NCBI RefSeq assembly: GCF_003008615.1
Contig: NZ_CP027657.1
Span: 1,178,001 to 1,242,000 of the forward strand
DNA from: Pseudomonas mendocina
GTDB lineage: Bacteria; Pseudomonadota; Gammaproteobacteria; Pseudomonadales; Pseudomonadaceae
Length of the DNA stretch: 64,000 nucleotides
Reading direction: 5' to 3'
Shown here: in pieces, positions 8,867 to 19,135 of the stretch
Numbering within the stretch: the first letter of the stretch is position 1
Layout: each line of letters opens with the position of its first letter
Notes under the pieces: model-generated
What the model was told of the DNA's origin: nothing
The model's database searches: none
The model's input: the letters and a program-made list of their open reading frames with translations, nothing else
Position numbers and translations under genes: made by a program

Positions 8867-11398
8867 TCAATACACATCACGGCGGTAACGTCCTTCCTCG
8901 ACCAGTTCCTGCACCGCCTCATCGCCGAGCAGTTCGCGCAGCACCGCATCGACGCCACCCGCCATGCCCTGCAGACTGCCGCAGACATAGATGGCGGCCC
9001 CTTCGGCCAGCCAGACATGCAAACGCTCACCCTGTTCGCTCAGCAGATCCTGCACGTAGCGCTTCTGCGCCTGATCGCGGGAGAAGGCCAGATCCAGGTG
9101 CTGCAGATCGCCCGCACTCAGCGCTGCTTGCAACTCATCACCACAGAAGAAGTCCTGGGCGCGGTTGCGCTCGCCGAACAGCAGCCAGTTGCGCCCCTGC
9201 CCCGCCAGCGTGCGTGCCCGCAGCAGTGAACGCAGGCCAGCCAGGCCGGTGCCATTGCCAATCAGGATCAACGGACGATCGTCAGCCGGCAGATGGAAAC
9301 CGCTGTTGCGTCGCACCCGCGCCAACAGCTGACCGCCTTCAGGCAGGTGCTCGGTCAACCAGCCGGAACCCAGCCCCAGGCTGCCATCGGCCTGCACCGC
9401 CTGACGCACGATCAGTTGCAGCACGCCGTCGGCCGCGACCGAGGCGATGGAGTACTCACGCGAGCCCAACGGCACCAACGCATCGACCAGTGCCTGGGCG
9501 TGCAGGCCGACCAGGTGAGCGAAACTATCCGGCAATTGTCGTTCGGCCAACGCCTCCAGCAGGCTGCTCGCCTGCCCGTCCTGCATCACCGCCTCGTTGC
9601 CCGCAAACCCGGAGTGCTGCAACCAGGCCTGCACTCGTGCCGGTGCATGGCGCGGACGAATCTCCAGGATGTCGCCAGCCTGCCAGGTGCTTTGCGCAGG
9701 CGGCGTCAGGCCGATGAAGAACACCGCAGCGCCCTGGCTGCCAGGGTTGAGCAGGCGACGCTCGGCCAGCGTCCAGTTCTGCCACGGCGCTTCCTCGAAG
9801 CGAATCGGCGCGGCACCGGTCAGTTCGCTGAGATTCTGTTGCCAGCGTTGCAGCGCGGCCTGGTCGTCAGCATCGACCTCGACGCTGTCGAACAGGCGAT
9901 GCGCGCCCTGCAACCCCAGCCAGTCGTTGATGCGGCGGGCGAAACCACAGAAATGCTCGTACTGCCGGTCACCCAGTGCCAGCACGGCGTAACTCAGTTG
10001 GCCGAGCGGCACGGAACCACCAAGCACCTTGCGCTCGAACCCCTGGGCGGCGTCAGGCGCCTCGCCGTCGCCAAAGGTGCTGACCACGAACAGAGCCTTC
10101 TGCGTGCGGCTCAGACTGTCGGCATCGAGGCGCGACAACGGCTCGACCCGCACTGGAATACCAGCGGCCTGCAACTGTCCGGCACTCTGCCAGGCCAGTT
10201 GCTCGGCGAAACCACTCTGGCTGGCGAAACCGACCAGCCAGCCCTCGCCCGAATCGTCGGCCTTCAGCTTGCCGCGCGCCGCCAGCGCGGCACGTTGCTT
10301 GCGGCGGCGATCCAGATACAACAGCCAGCCGGTGATAAAGAACAACGGCATGGCCCCGGTGGCCAGCATCATCAGGATGCGCCCCGGCATGCCGAAGTAC
10401 TCGCCAACATGTAGTGCATAGACGCTGGTCAGCAATTGCGCCTTGAAGCTCTTCTCCGCATAGCGCTCATGGCGGCTGATTTCGCCACTTTTCGGGTCGA
10501 TCTGGAACTGGTTGAAAGCACGTACATGCTCGGCATCGTCGAGCATGTAGAAGACCGTCGCCGGCTGTCCGGCCACGGGCGGCAGGCGCAGGTTCCAGGC
10601 GATCATCTTGGGCCCGGCAGCCTGCTGGATGCCTTGCCATACGGCGTCGTAGTCAACCTCCGGCGCTGGGCCGCTGGGCGCCTGGCGACCACCCCGGCCA
10701 CGACCTTCCCCGCGTTGCTCGGGTGGCGTGTCGGAAAGCATGCGTGTCAGGCCTTCGCGGTACCAGTCGTACGACCAATACAAGCCGGTGAGCCCCGCGC
10801 AGAGATAGAACAGCAACGCCCAGGTGCCGGCGACCGCGTGCAGATCCCAGTTGAAACTGCGGCCCTTCTTCTTCCAGTCCAGGGTCAACCAGGTGCGCCA
10901 GCTCAATGCCTTGCGCGGCCAGCGCAGGTAGATACCGGACAGGCAGAAGAACAGCAACGCCACGGTGCTGGCGGCTGTGATCTGCTTGCCGACCTCGCCC
11001 ATGGATAGGAAGCGGTGCAGCATCAGCATCAGGTGGAAGAAATCCTGGCCAATGGGTTCAGCCAGGACTTCGCCGGTGTAGGGATCGAACACGATGCGCG
11101 GCCCGCGCCGCTCCCCTGGTGGCGGGGCGAGAAAAGCGGTGCCTGGCCCATCATGTCGGCCATCGACCCACAATCCGGTAACGCGATCAGCGGTGGCGGC
11201 CTCGATTCGCGAGGCCAGCTCGCCCGGCGTCAGGTGCCCTTGTGCGCTGGGCTGGATCTGCCAACGCTCGGCGTTCAACGCACGGGTTATCTCGCCCTCG
11301 AAGCTATAAAGGGCGCCGGTGATACCCATGATGGCCAGCACCAGCCCGGCGCTGATACCGAAGAACCAGTGCAACTGGAAGATGATTTTCTTGAACAC
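8867..11398 (-). CDS. piuB: PepSY-domain/diflavin reductase PiuB
   Basis: An 843-residue membrane flavoprotein. Residues 1 to about 370 are a PepSY-associated transmembrane domain, with transmembrane segments near residues 8-30, 140-160, 190-215 and 340-365 and paired histidines that could hold haem. A flavodoxin domain follows ([16 protein letters not shown] to about 530, with [10 protein letters not shown] and [12 protein letters not shown]). A ferredoxin-reductase-like FAD/NADPH module forms the C-terminus ([34 protein letters not shown]), ending in RRDVY with a C-terminal aromatic residue. Such proteins are thought to pass NADPH electrons across the inner membrane to reduce ferric siderophores in the periplasm. 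P. aeruginosa piuB adjoins piuA; here speC separates them. A Fur-like box lies upstream. Confidence 0.85.
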   Translation of the reverse strand: MFKKIIFQLHWFFGISAGLVLAIMGITGALYSFEGEITRALNAERWQIQPSAQGHLTPGELASRIEAATADRVTGLWVDGRHDGPGTAFLAPPPGERRGPRIVFDPYTGEVLAEPIGQDFFHLMLMLHRFLSMGEVGKQITAASTVALLFFCLSGIYLRWPRKALSWRTWLTLDWKKKGRSFNWDLHAVAGTWALLFYLCAGLTGLYWSYDWYREGLTRMLSDTPPEQRGEGRGRGGRQAPSGPAPEVDYDAVWQGIQQAAGPKMIAWNLRLPPVAGQPATVFYMLDDAEHVRAFNQFQIDPKSGEISRHERYAEKSFKAQLLTSVYALHVGEYFGMPGRILMMLATGAMPLFFITGWLLYLDRRRKQRAALAARGKLKADDSGEGWLVGFASQSGFAEQLAWQSAGQLQAAGIPVRVEPLSRLDADSLSRTQKALFVVSTFGDGEAPDAAQGFERKVLGGSVPLGQLSYAVLALGDRQYEHFCGFARRINDWLGLQGAHRLFDSVEVDADDQAALQRWQQNLSELTGAAPIRFEEAPWQNWTLAERRLLNPGSQGAAVFFIGLTPPAQSTWQAGDILEIRPRHAPARVQAWLQHSGFAGNEAVMQDGQASSLLEALAERQLPDSFAHLVGLHAQALVDALVPLGSREYSIASVAADGVLQLIVRQAVQADGSLGLGSGWLTEHLPEGGQLLARVRRNSGFHLPADDRPLILIGNGTGLAGLRSLLRARTLAGQGRNWLLFGERNRAQDFFCGDELQAALSAGDLQHLDLAFSRDQAQKRYVQDLLSEQGERLHVWLAEGAAIYVCGSLQGMAGGVDAVLRELLGDEAVQELVEEGRYRRDVY

Positions 11399-11451
11399 GA
11401 CGGAGCCACCCTTACCCTGACCCTCTGCGACGGGCGGCTACTCTATATGGG

Positions 11452-11470
11452 AATAATTTTCATAACCATT
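11452..11470. promoter_or_regulatory. candidate Fur box upstream of piuB
   Basis: AATAATTTTCATAACCATT matches the Fur consensus in about 12 of 19 positions and is 54-72 bases upstream of the piuB start, in an AT-rich promoter region. Confidence 0.35.
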
Positions 11471-11582
11471 CATTTACGCGTTTTTTACGCATCCGCAAAT
11501 CACCTCCGGGCCAACCTCGAGCACGCCCCACAGCGGCCCCAAAGCCGATCAGCGCCCCTCGGCCAGAGTATGCAGTTATCGG

Positions 11583-11588
11583 TATAAT
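11583..11588 (+). promoter_or_regulatory. -10 box of prfC
   Basis: A perfect TATAAT 56 bases upstream of the prfC start. No good -35 box is seen at the right distance. Confidence 0.4.
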
Positions 11589-11643
11589 CGGCAGTTTTCC
11601 GGGTACCAAGGTGCCCTCAACGATTCAATCCAGGCACGCATTC

Positions 11644-13227
<1,584 letters not shown>

Positions 13228-13235
13228 TGCAGTAA

Positions 13236-13256
13236 CGCCCCGGCCAAACCGGGGCG
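13236..13256 (+). terminator. GC hairpin after prfC
   Basis: CGCCCCGG (13236-13243) and CCGGGGCG (13249-13256) with a 5-base loop, 8 bases after the stop. There is no U tract, so termination would be weak or Rho-assisted. Confidence 0.45.
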
Positions 13257-13267
13257 GTCAAGCTGTT

Positions 13268-13288
13268 GTAGGGTGCGCCGTGCGCACC
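13268..13288 (+). repeat. REP-like element, GTAGG head
   Basis: GTAGG head followed by the hairpin GGTGCGC / GCGCACC with a 3-base loop. It faces the inverted copy at 13342-13362, so the two form a REP pair (BIME-like) between prfC and the convergent exonuclease gene. Confidence 0.7.
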
Positions 13289-13341
13289 ATAAAGCAGCCA
13301 TTGCACTACGAGCCTCGAACCCATTCCGATGCGCGGTGCGC

Positions 13342-13362
13342 GGTGCGCGCAGCGCACCCTAC
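13342..13362 (-). repeat. REP-like element, inverted copy
   Basis: Reverse copy of the 13268 element (GTAGGGTGCGC head on the minus strand). Its GTAG head contains the TAG stop codon (13361-13359) of the exonuclease gene. Confidence 0.7.
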
Positions 13363-13955
13363 CCGGCACGCAGCAACGCGCGCACCTTGGCGGCCGAGAG
13401 TTTCTGCAAGCCGCACAGGTATTCATGGCTGGCGCGGATAGCGTGGCGTTCGAGCAACAGGCGCTGCAGGTGCAGGGTCAGGTTGGCGGCCATCTCCGCA
13501 TCGGCCAGGGCGCGGTGGGCGCGACCGGTATCCGGCAGTCCGGCCCAGACATTTAGATTGCCCAGCTTGTGGCTCGGCGCCTCGGGTAGCAGGCGCCGCG
13601 ACAACAACAGCGAACAGGCGAACGGCTGCGACCGACGACGGCGTATGCGTGCCAGTTCGGCATCCCAGAACTTCTGATCGAACGCAGCGTTGTGCGCCAG
13701 CATTGGGCGCTCGCCGATGAAGTCGGCCACCTCGTTCATCACCTGATCCGACGGCGGCGCACTGCGCAACATGGCGTTGCTGATACCGGTGAGTTGCTCG
13801 ATGAAAGGCGGCACCCAGGCGCCACTGTTCATCAGGCTCTGGTAACGGTCGACGATGCGACCGTCCTCGATGATCGCCACGCCGATCTCGGTGGCGCGGG
13901 CCTGATCCGGCGAGACGCCAGTGGTTTCGAAGTCGATGACGGCGATGGATTCCAC
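13359..13955 (-). CDS. DEDDh 3'-5' exonuclease (DnaQ-like)
   Basis: A 198-residue protein with the exonuclease fold of the DnaQ/PolC epsilon family. ExoI is IDFETTG (Asp8, Glu10), ExoII is the LAHNAAFDQKF stretch (about 87-97), and ExoIII is HRALADAEM, with His and Asp five residues apart. It is stand-alone, with no polymerase or helicase domain, so it is likely a repair or RNA-processing nuclease. The start overlaps nothing and lies 7 bases after the NYN gene stop, so the two should be cotranscribed. The stop codon lies inside a REP head, so the C-terminus may have been reshaped by the repeat. Confidence 0.8.
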   Translation of the reverse strand: MESIAVIDFETTGVSPDQARATEIGVAIIEDGRIVDRYQSLMNSGAWVPPFIEQLTGISNAMLRSAPPSDQVMNEVADFIGERPMLAHNAAFDQKFWDAELARIRRRRSQPFACSLLLSRRLLPEAPSHKLGNLNVWAGLPDTGRAHRALADAEMAANLTLHLQRLLLERHAIRASHEYLCGLQKLSAAKVRALLRAG

Positions 13956-13962
13956 GCTGGCC

Positions 13963-14442
13963 TCAATGATTACGAAGCAGAAGGTCGCCCTCGATGGGCA
14001 CGTACAAACTGGCGGCGCGAATCAGTGACTGCGCCGTCAGCCCTGGCACGCCGAAGGCAATCGCCTCGACACCCTGGCTGCGCACCCGCTCGAGCAACAG
14101 ATCGAAATCGCCATCGCCGGACGCAAGCACGACCTCGTCGACCCGCGCAGCGGCATCGAGCACATCGATGGTGATGCCCACGTCCCAATCGCCCTTGGCC
14201 GAGCCATCGCTGCGCTGGATGTAGGGTTTGAGCTTCACGGTGAAGCCCAGCTTGCGCAGGATCTGCTGGAACTGCTGCTGCTTGGCGTCCCCCCGGTCGA
14301 TGGCATAAGCGTAGGCCTCGACGATCACGCCACGGCGACTGACCTCGGCCCACAGCACGCTGTAGTCGAAGTGGCAGCCATAGACCTGGCGCACCGTGTA
14401 ATAGAGGTTCTGCACATCGGCGAATACGGCGATCTTCTTCAC
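13963..14442 (-). CDS. NYN domain protein (LabA/DUF88 family, PIN-like)
   Basis: A 159-residue PIN-fold protein of the NYN family, predicted to cut RNA. Acidic residues that would hold metal are visible in VFADVQNLYY (Asp9, Asn12), GDWDVGITIDVLDAA and LASGDGDFDLLL. The start is a GTG at 14442 (MKKIAVFADVQN) with GAGGA 6 bases upstream. It is the first gene of a two-gene unit with the DEDDh exonuclease, which suggests a shared RNA-turnover role; this is inference from position only. Confidence 0.8.
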   Translation of the reverse strand: MKKIAVFADVQNLYYTVRQVYGCHFDYSVLWAEVSRRGVIVEAYAYAIDRGDAKQQQFQQILRKLGFTVKLKPYIQRSDGSAKGDWDVGITIDVLDAAARVDEVVLASGDGDFDLLLERVRSQGVEAIAFGVPGLTAQSLIRAASLYVPIEGDLLLRNH

Positions 14443-14546
14443 CGGGAGTCCTCATGGGGCTTTAAGCGCGCCAGTATGCCAGAGCCAACTGCCTGCGCGC
14501 TCGCCGGTGCTGGCATGGCTGATTCACAGCCCCTATCCTTGCCGCC

Positions 14547-15032
14547 ATGACACCTCTAGAGCGCCTCTGCCAGCGCAATCTCGATCTGCTCCAGAGCCTG
14601 GACATCGCCCATCGCCTGGTCGAGCACGAGCCGGTACTGGACTACTCGACCGCACATGCCGTGCGCCAGCGCTTCGCCCTGCGTGGTGTGGAGAGCAAGA
14701 GCCTGTTCCTGCGTATCGGCGAGCAACGCTACGCCATGCTGGTCAGCGTCGAAGGTGCCCGCGCCGACTGGGCACACCTCAAACAGTTGCTCGGCAGCCG
14801 CCCACGCATCGCCAGTGACGAAGAGCTGACCGAACTCACCGGCTGCGTGCCGATGTGCGCCTGCCCGTTCGGCCATGACGCGCGGATCAGCTTGCTGATC
14901 GACCGCGCAGTGCTCGCCTGCGACTTCCTGCTTTACTCACCCGGCCCACCGCAGCTGACCCTGGAGGTCGCGGGCGCTCATTTGCCACGCCTGCTCGCGG
15001 CCCTGCCCAACCCGCAGCTGGAGTACTCTTGA
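14547..15032 (+). CDS. YbaK/EbsC-type aminoacyl-tRNA deacylase-like protein
   Basis: A 161-residue protein with the YbaK/ProX fold (VESKSLFLRIGEQRYAMLVS, TGCVPMCACPFGHD). Members hydrolyse mischarged aminoacyl-tRNA in trans. The central Gly-Cys-Val-Pro segment replaces the usual G-x-I-G-P loop, so the substrate may differ from Cys-tRNAPro. The ATG at 14547 has no strong ribosome binding site. It is divergent from the NYN gene. Confidence 0.72.
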   Translation: MTPLERLCQRNLDLLQSLDIAHRLVEHEPVLDYSTAHAVRQRFALRGVESKSLFLRIGEQRYAMLVSVEGARADWAHLKQLLGSRPRIASDEELTELTGCVPMCACPFGHDARISLLIDRAVLACDFLLYSPGPPQLTLEVAGAHLPRLLAALPNPQLEYS

Positions 15033-15095
15033 ATCTTTCAATCACCCTGGCGAACGGCCATCAGCGCCCACGCCTCGATACCTGGTAGCCTGCCG

Positions 15096-15761
15096 ATGAG
15101 TCCTTTGTCCGTCCTGCGCGACGCCTGGTTTTTCTTCAGTCACAACCTGCCCGCCATTGCCCGCTTGTGCCTGCCGCTATTGCTGCTCGAAGCCATCTGC
15201 CAGGCATTGCTGGCGGCGCAGCTCGGCGAGGGCGCCAACCCGGCCTATGCCATCTTGCTCGGCGTGCTGTTCTATCCTCTGTACGCCGCGCCACTGATCC
15301 TCTTCCTGCATGCGCGCAGTAATGGGCAGACGCCAGGCAATGGCCAACTGTTCGCAGCCGGTTTACAGCTGTGGCCAGCTTTCGCCCTGATGGTCGGCCT
15401 GAGCACGCTGGCGATCATGCTCGGTCTGTCGCTGCTGATCGTACCGGGGATCTGGATCATGATTCGCCTGGCGTTCTCGGAGCTGATCCTGGTGCTGCAG
15501 CAGGAGCCGCCACTGCGTGCATTGCAGAGCAGCTTCGAACTGACCAAAGGGCGTTTCTGGCCGGTGTTCACCTGCCTGATCAACGTGCTGCTGCCACTCT
15601 GGCTGCTGGACTGGTGGACACTGCCGAAGCAGAGCGACACCCTGCTCTGGGTACTGCATCAGGTAGGCAATGGATTCATCCAGCTGTTTGCCGTGGTGGT
15701 GCTGTTCCGTCTGTTCATGCTGCTTGCGCCACAGGCGGCGCACAATAATGATGACGACTGA
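15096..15761 (+). CDS. YciC-family inner membrane protein
   Basis: A 221-residue protein with about five or six transmembrane segments (LCLPLLLLEAICQ, AILLGVLFYPLYAAPLILFL, FALMVGLSTLAIMLGLSLLIVPGIWI, a segment around 165-180, and a last one near 195-215). The layout fits the YciC/UPF0259 group, whose function is unknown. It follows the YbaK-type gene by 63 bases and may share its transcript. The C-terminal tail is acidic (NNDDD). Confidence 0.65.
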   Translation: MSPLSVLRDAWFFFSHNLPAIARLCLPLLLLEAICQALLAAQLGEGANPAYAILLGVLFYPLYAAPLILFLHARSNGQTPGNGQLFAAGLQLWPAFALMVGLSTLAIMLGLSLLIVPGIWIMIRLAFSELILVLQQEPPLRALQSSFELTKGRFWPVFTCLINVLLPLWLLDWWTLPKQSDTLLWVLHQVGNGFIQLFAVVVLFRLFMLLAPQAAHNNDDD

Positions 15762-15819
15762 CAGGCCGCTGGAAACCAACTGCTAGGCTTGCCTCTTCGG
15801 CAAAGGAGGAATGAGTGCA

Positions 15820-16257
15820 ATGAGCGACTACAACCCGAGCATCCTGTCTCACGTGTCCATCGGTACCAATCGTTTCGAGGAGGCCAGCGCCTTTTATGCC
15901 AAGGTCTTGGCAACGCTGGGCTGCAAGGAAATCATACGCCACCCTGGCGCTGTGGCATTCGGCCGCGAGTACCCGGAGTTCTGGGTGCAAACCCCGATCA
16001 ACGGCCAGCCCGCGACCCAGGGCAATGGCAGCCACTTTGGCTTCGTCGCACCGGACAAGGCCTCGGTACACGCCTTCCATCAGGCGGCTCTCGAAGCTGG
16101 AGCGACCGACGAAGGCCTGCCCGGCCCACGCCTGGACTATGGCGAGCCCTATTACGGCTGTTTCGTGTGTGATCTGGACGGCCACAAGGTCGAGGCTGCC
16201 TACTGGGATATGGCGCTGGCACAGGCGCTGTACAGCGAACCACACGATCACTCATAG
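15820..16257 (+). CDS. VOC-family (glyoxalase-fold) protein
   Basis: A 145-residue vicinal oxygen chelate protein. Metal-ligand positions are likely in ILSHVSIG (start of the first beta-alpha-beta unit), NGSHFGFVAP, and DLDGHKVEAAYW near the end. Members include glyoxalases, dioxygenases and resistance proteins, and the substrate cannot be told. The start at 15820 is chosen because AAGGAGG lies 10 bases upstream; the ATG at 15811 is too close to it. Confidence 0.75.
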   Translation: MSDYNPSILSHVSIGTNRFEEASAFYAKVLATLGCKEIIRHPGAVAFGREYPEFWVQTPINGQPATQGNGSHFGFVAPDKASVHAFHQAALEAGATDEGLPGPRLDYGEPYYGCFVCDLDGHKVEAAYWDMALAQALYSEPHDHS

Positions 16258-16264
16258 CGCGTCA

Positions 16265-17008
16265 TTACTGACCCGCCACCACCGCCTGGTAGCGCAGGGC
16301 TGCGCGGGCAATCCAGCCCTCGCGCAGCAGATTCTCGATGGCAGCAGCCAGCTGCGGCATGCGCGCCAGGCGCTGGCGCGAGAACCCGATATAGAGCTCG
16401 GTGCGGGCATCCGGTTGATAGGCGGCCTTGACGATGCGCCCCGCCAGTTCGGGATCGAGCAAGGCATAGTCGACCTGGCAATCGGTTCCCACCAGGGCAT
16501 CGATACGGCCACGCGCCAACATCTCGAGCAACTGGCTTTCGTTACTCACGCCGACCTTGTTCAGTTGCTCATCGCCGTCGAACGGCTGGAAGTAAACCGA
16601 CTCCAGCACATAGCCGATGCGCAGCCCGCGCAATGTCGAGTAGTCATTCAAGCGCACCGCCACCGAAGGGCTGGCGTAGAAACGTGGCGAGCACGCGTAA
16701 TACGGCATATCCAGGTAATGGATGTAACGCTCGCGATCCGGCGTTTTCGCCAGGCCGGTCATCAAATCGGCCGTGCCCTGATCCAATGCCGCCAAACCGC
16801 GCGCCCAGGGCGCACGCTGCACATCGAAGCGTATGCCGGTACGACGCGACAACTCATTCAACAGGTCGATGTCCAGCCCGCGCAGTTGGCCGGCCTCGTC
16901 CTCCATGCGAAACGGCGGCCACAGATCCGTCATTACCTTCAGCGACTCGCCCTCGCCTGCCCGGCACAACGGCGCGAGCAGCGCTAGGATCAACAGCCAG
17001 ACACGCAT
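16265..17008 (-). CDS. periplasmic solute-binding protein (PBPb, SBP_bac_3 type)
   Basis: A 247-residue secreted protein. The signal peptide is MRVWLLILALLAPLCRA. The mature part starts with LKVMTDLWPPFRMEDEAGQLRGLDIDLLNEL, typical of family 3 binding proteins for amino acids. The start at 17008 has GGAG 6 bases upstream; the frame opens further to 17083 without a better site. There is no permease or ATPase next to it, so it may be an orphan receptor or feed a remote system. A second, similar gene is at 18397. Confidence 0.78.
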   Translation of the reverse strand: MRVWLLILALLAPLCRAGEGESLKVMTDLWPPFRMEDEAGQLRGLDIDLLNELSRRTGIRFDVQRAPWARGLAALDQGTADLMTGLAKTPDRERYIHYLDMPYYACSPRFYASPSVAVRLNDYSTLRGLRIGYVLESVYFQPFDGDEQLNKVGVSNESQLLEMLARGRIDALVGTDCQVDYALLDPELAGRIVKAAYQPDARTELYIGFSRQRLARMPQLAAAIENLLREGWIARAALRYQAVVAGQ

Positions 17009-17211
17009 CAGAATCTCCAGAACCTCATGGTTTACCGAGCCACCACACGACAGGAACACCTTGCTTTTCGCGTATTGCGGCATGGTACTTCAGCACTTCG
17101 GGACTGTCCCCAGGCGCCGCGAACCTCTGGGAAGTGGGGCTCAACATGCCTGGGCCGATGCAACGCACTGGGGTATCCTCGCCTCCTCCCAGCATAGTCG
17201 CCCGCGTCGCC

Positions 17212-18303
17212 ATGTCCCTGTCCCGTCCGCTGCGCCTGTTCCTGCTCACCCTCGCGGTGCTTTTCGGCATTCTTCTCATCCTGCTCTACACGCTGACCTG
17301 GCGCCCGGCCGCGCGTGAGGACGCAGTGCTGAGCTGCAACGCCCAGACCGCCAAGCTGCAACCGGGCCAGGCACTGAAGGTGATGACCTGGAACGTGCAG
17401 TACCTGGCCGGCAAGCGCTACGTGTTCTGGTACGACTTGCCTGGCGGCGATGGCCCGGACGAACGCCCCAGCCGCGAAGACCTGGCGACCACGCTCGATG
17501 AAGTGGTGCGCGTCCTGCGTGACGAGCAGCCCGACGTGGTACTGCTACAGGAGCTGCATGACGGCGCCAGGGCCAGCGACTACCAGGATCAACTGGCGCT
17601 GCTGCAGGAACGCCTGGCCGACCTTTACCCCTGCGCCAGCCAGGCCTTCTACTGGAAATCCGGCTTCGTGCCACACCCGCGTATTCTCGGTAGCGTCGGC
17701 ATGAAGCTCGCAACCCTCAGCCGCTTCCAGATAGCCCGCGCCGAGCGAGTGCAATTGCCGATTCCCGGCAGCGACCCGCTGAGCCGCCAGTTCCAACTCA
17801 AGCGCGCCTTGCTGATCAGCTATCTGCCGATTCGTGGCAGCGGCGAACTGGTCATGATCAATACCCACTTCGATGCCTTCGCCCAAGGCGATGACACCAT
17901 GCAGCGCCAGGTGGCCATGACCGACGGCCTGCTGCAGCAATTGCAGAGCGCAGGAACACCGTGGGTGCTGGGCGGCGACCTCAACCTGCTGCCGCCTGGT
18001 CAGTTCCAGCATCTGCCCGAGGATCAGCGTGGCTGGTATGCCTCCGACAGCGAGCTGCAGGATCTCGCCAGACGCTACCCGATGATTCCCAGCCTGCAAC
18101 AATCCAGCGGAACGCGGCAGGCAGACTGGTACACCCACTACCCCAACGACCCCGCCGCCAAAGGTCCGGATCGCACCCTCGACTACCTGTTCTACAGCCC
18201 ACGCCTCACCCCGCTCGCCAGCCAGGTACGCCAGCACGACACGTTGGGCATTTCCGATCACCTGCCGGTCATCGGCCGCTTTTTCCTGCCCAGCCACGAA
18301 TAA
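17212..18303 (+). CDS. endonuclease/exonuclease/phosphatase (EEP) family protein, membrane-anchored
   Basis: A 363-residue protein. One transmembrane helix lies near the N-terminus (residues 9-28), then an EEP domain with the full active-site set: MTWNVQY (Asn), LLQELHD (Glu), INTHFDAF (His), LGGDLNLLP (Asp, Asn) and ISDHLPV (Asp-His), plus LDYLFYS. Family members cut DNA, lipids (sphingomyelinase-like) or inositol phosphates. The anchor places the active domain outside the cytoplasm, which makes a phospholipid or nucleotide substrate more likely than genomic DNA. The ATG at 17212 gives a clean N-terminus; the open frame extends upstream to 16633 but overlaps the divergent gene. Confidence 0.75.
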   Translation: MSLSRPLRLFLLTLAVLFGILLILLYTLTWRPAAREDAVLSCNAQTAKLQPGQALKVMTWNVQYLAGKRYVFWYDLPGGDGPDERPSREDLATTLDEVVRVLRDEQPDVVLLQELHDGARASDYQDQLALLQERLADLYPCASQAFYWKSGFVPHPRILGSVGMKLATLSRFQIARAERVQLPIPGSDPLSRQFQLKRALLISYLPIRGSGELVMINTHFDAFAQGDDTMQRQVAMTDGLLQQLQSAGTPWVLGGDLNLLPPGQFQHLPEDQRGWYASDSELQDLARRYPMIPSLQQSSGTRQADWYTHYPNDPAAKGPDRTLDYLFYSPRLTPLASQVRQHDTLGISDHLPVIGRFFLPSHE

Positions 18304-18396
18304 GCGGAACCGGACTGGACAAGCCCGCCAAGACTTGTCCATGCTCGAAGGGCACGACCCAATAACGACAAGACGGCGAAGAGCCGCGATACCCGG

Positions 18397-19131
18397 ATGC
18401 CAAGACGCTTCTGCCTGATACTCATCACCCTGCTATGGCTGCCCGTTGCTCACACGGCCGAAGCCAAGCAACGCATTCATGTCGGCTATTACGAATTCCC
18501 CCCCTATTCCTATACGGACGCCCAGGGCCAACCTAGCGGCTCTGGCCTGGAGCTGACTGCACGCCTGCTGGAGCAGGCCGGCTACCAGGCCGAGTTTCGC
18601 TCCTACCCCGGCGCTCGTCTGTACAGCGGCCTGCAGGATGGCAGCGTGCAGATATGGCCCGGCGCCCCCGGCAAGACTGAGCTGGCCGATCACACCCTGG
18701 AAGGCCGCCATCTGCTGGGCGAAATCACCCTCAACCTGTACTTTCGCCCCGACACTCCACCACCGCACCTGCCGGACGATCTGCAGGGGCGTGGGGTGAT
18801 CCTGATTACCGGTTACAGCTACTGGCAGGACGTCAATCAGTGGCTGGAAGATCCGGCCCGCCAGATCACCCGTCATCGCACGTCCAGCCATACCTCGGCC
18901 CTGGAAATGCTGGAACGTCGACGCGGCGACTACCTGCTGGACTATCAGACTCCCGTCGAACAAGCCAAACGCGCCTTGGCCATGGGCGATCTACCGTTCG
19001 TCGAAGTGCAGCGCCTGCCACTGCGACTGATCTTCTCCCGCCACGCTCCCAACGCCGAACGCCTGCGTGACGACCTGGATCGCGTCTATCAACAGCTCAA
19101 GGACGCCGGCGAGGATCTGTGGCTATATTGA
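18397..19131 (+). CDS. periplasmic solute-binding protein-like (PBPb fold)
   Basis: A 244-residue secreted protein with signal peptide ending VAHTAEA. IHVGYYEFPPYSYTDAQGQPSGSGLELTARLLEQAGY is the typical first lobe of family 3 binding proteins. It is short and has a divergent second lobe, as in Pseudomonas orphan transporter-substrate-binding proteins. It follows the EEP gene by 93 bases and ends 4 bases from the convergent TlpA-like gene. No transporter partner is nearby. Confidence 0.7.
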   Translation: MPRRFCLILITLLWLPVAHTAEAKQRIHVGYYEFPPYSYTDAQGQPSGSGLELTARLLEQAGYQAEFRSYPGARLYSGLQDGSVQIWPGAPGKTELADHTLEGRHLLGEITLNLYFRPDTPPPHLPDDLQGRGVILITGYSYWQDVNQWLEDPARQITRHRTSSHTSALEMLERRRGDYLLDYQTPVEQAKRALAMGDLPFVEVQRLPLRLIFSRHAPNAERLRDDLDRVYQQLKDAGEDLWLY

Positions 19132-19135
19132 CGCC

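Noticed and set aside
16633..17211. N-terminal extension of the EEP protein
   Set aside because: It overlaps the divergent binding-protein gene and its translation is Pro/Arg/Ser-rich with no homology; the anchor helix begins after 17212.
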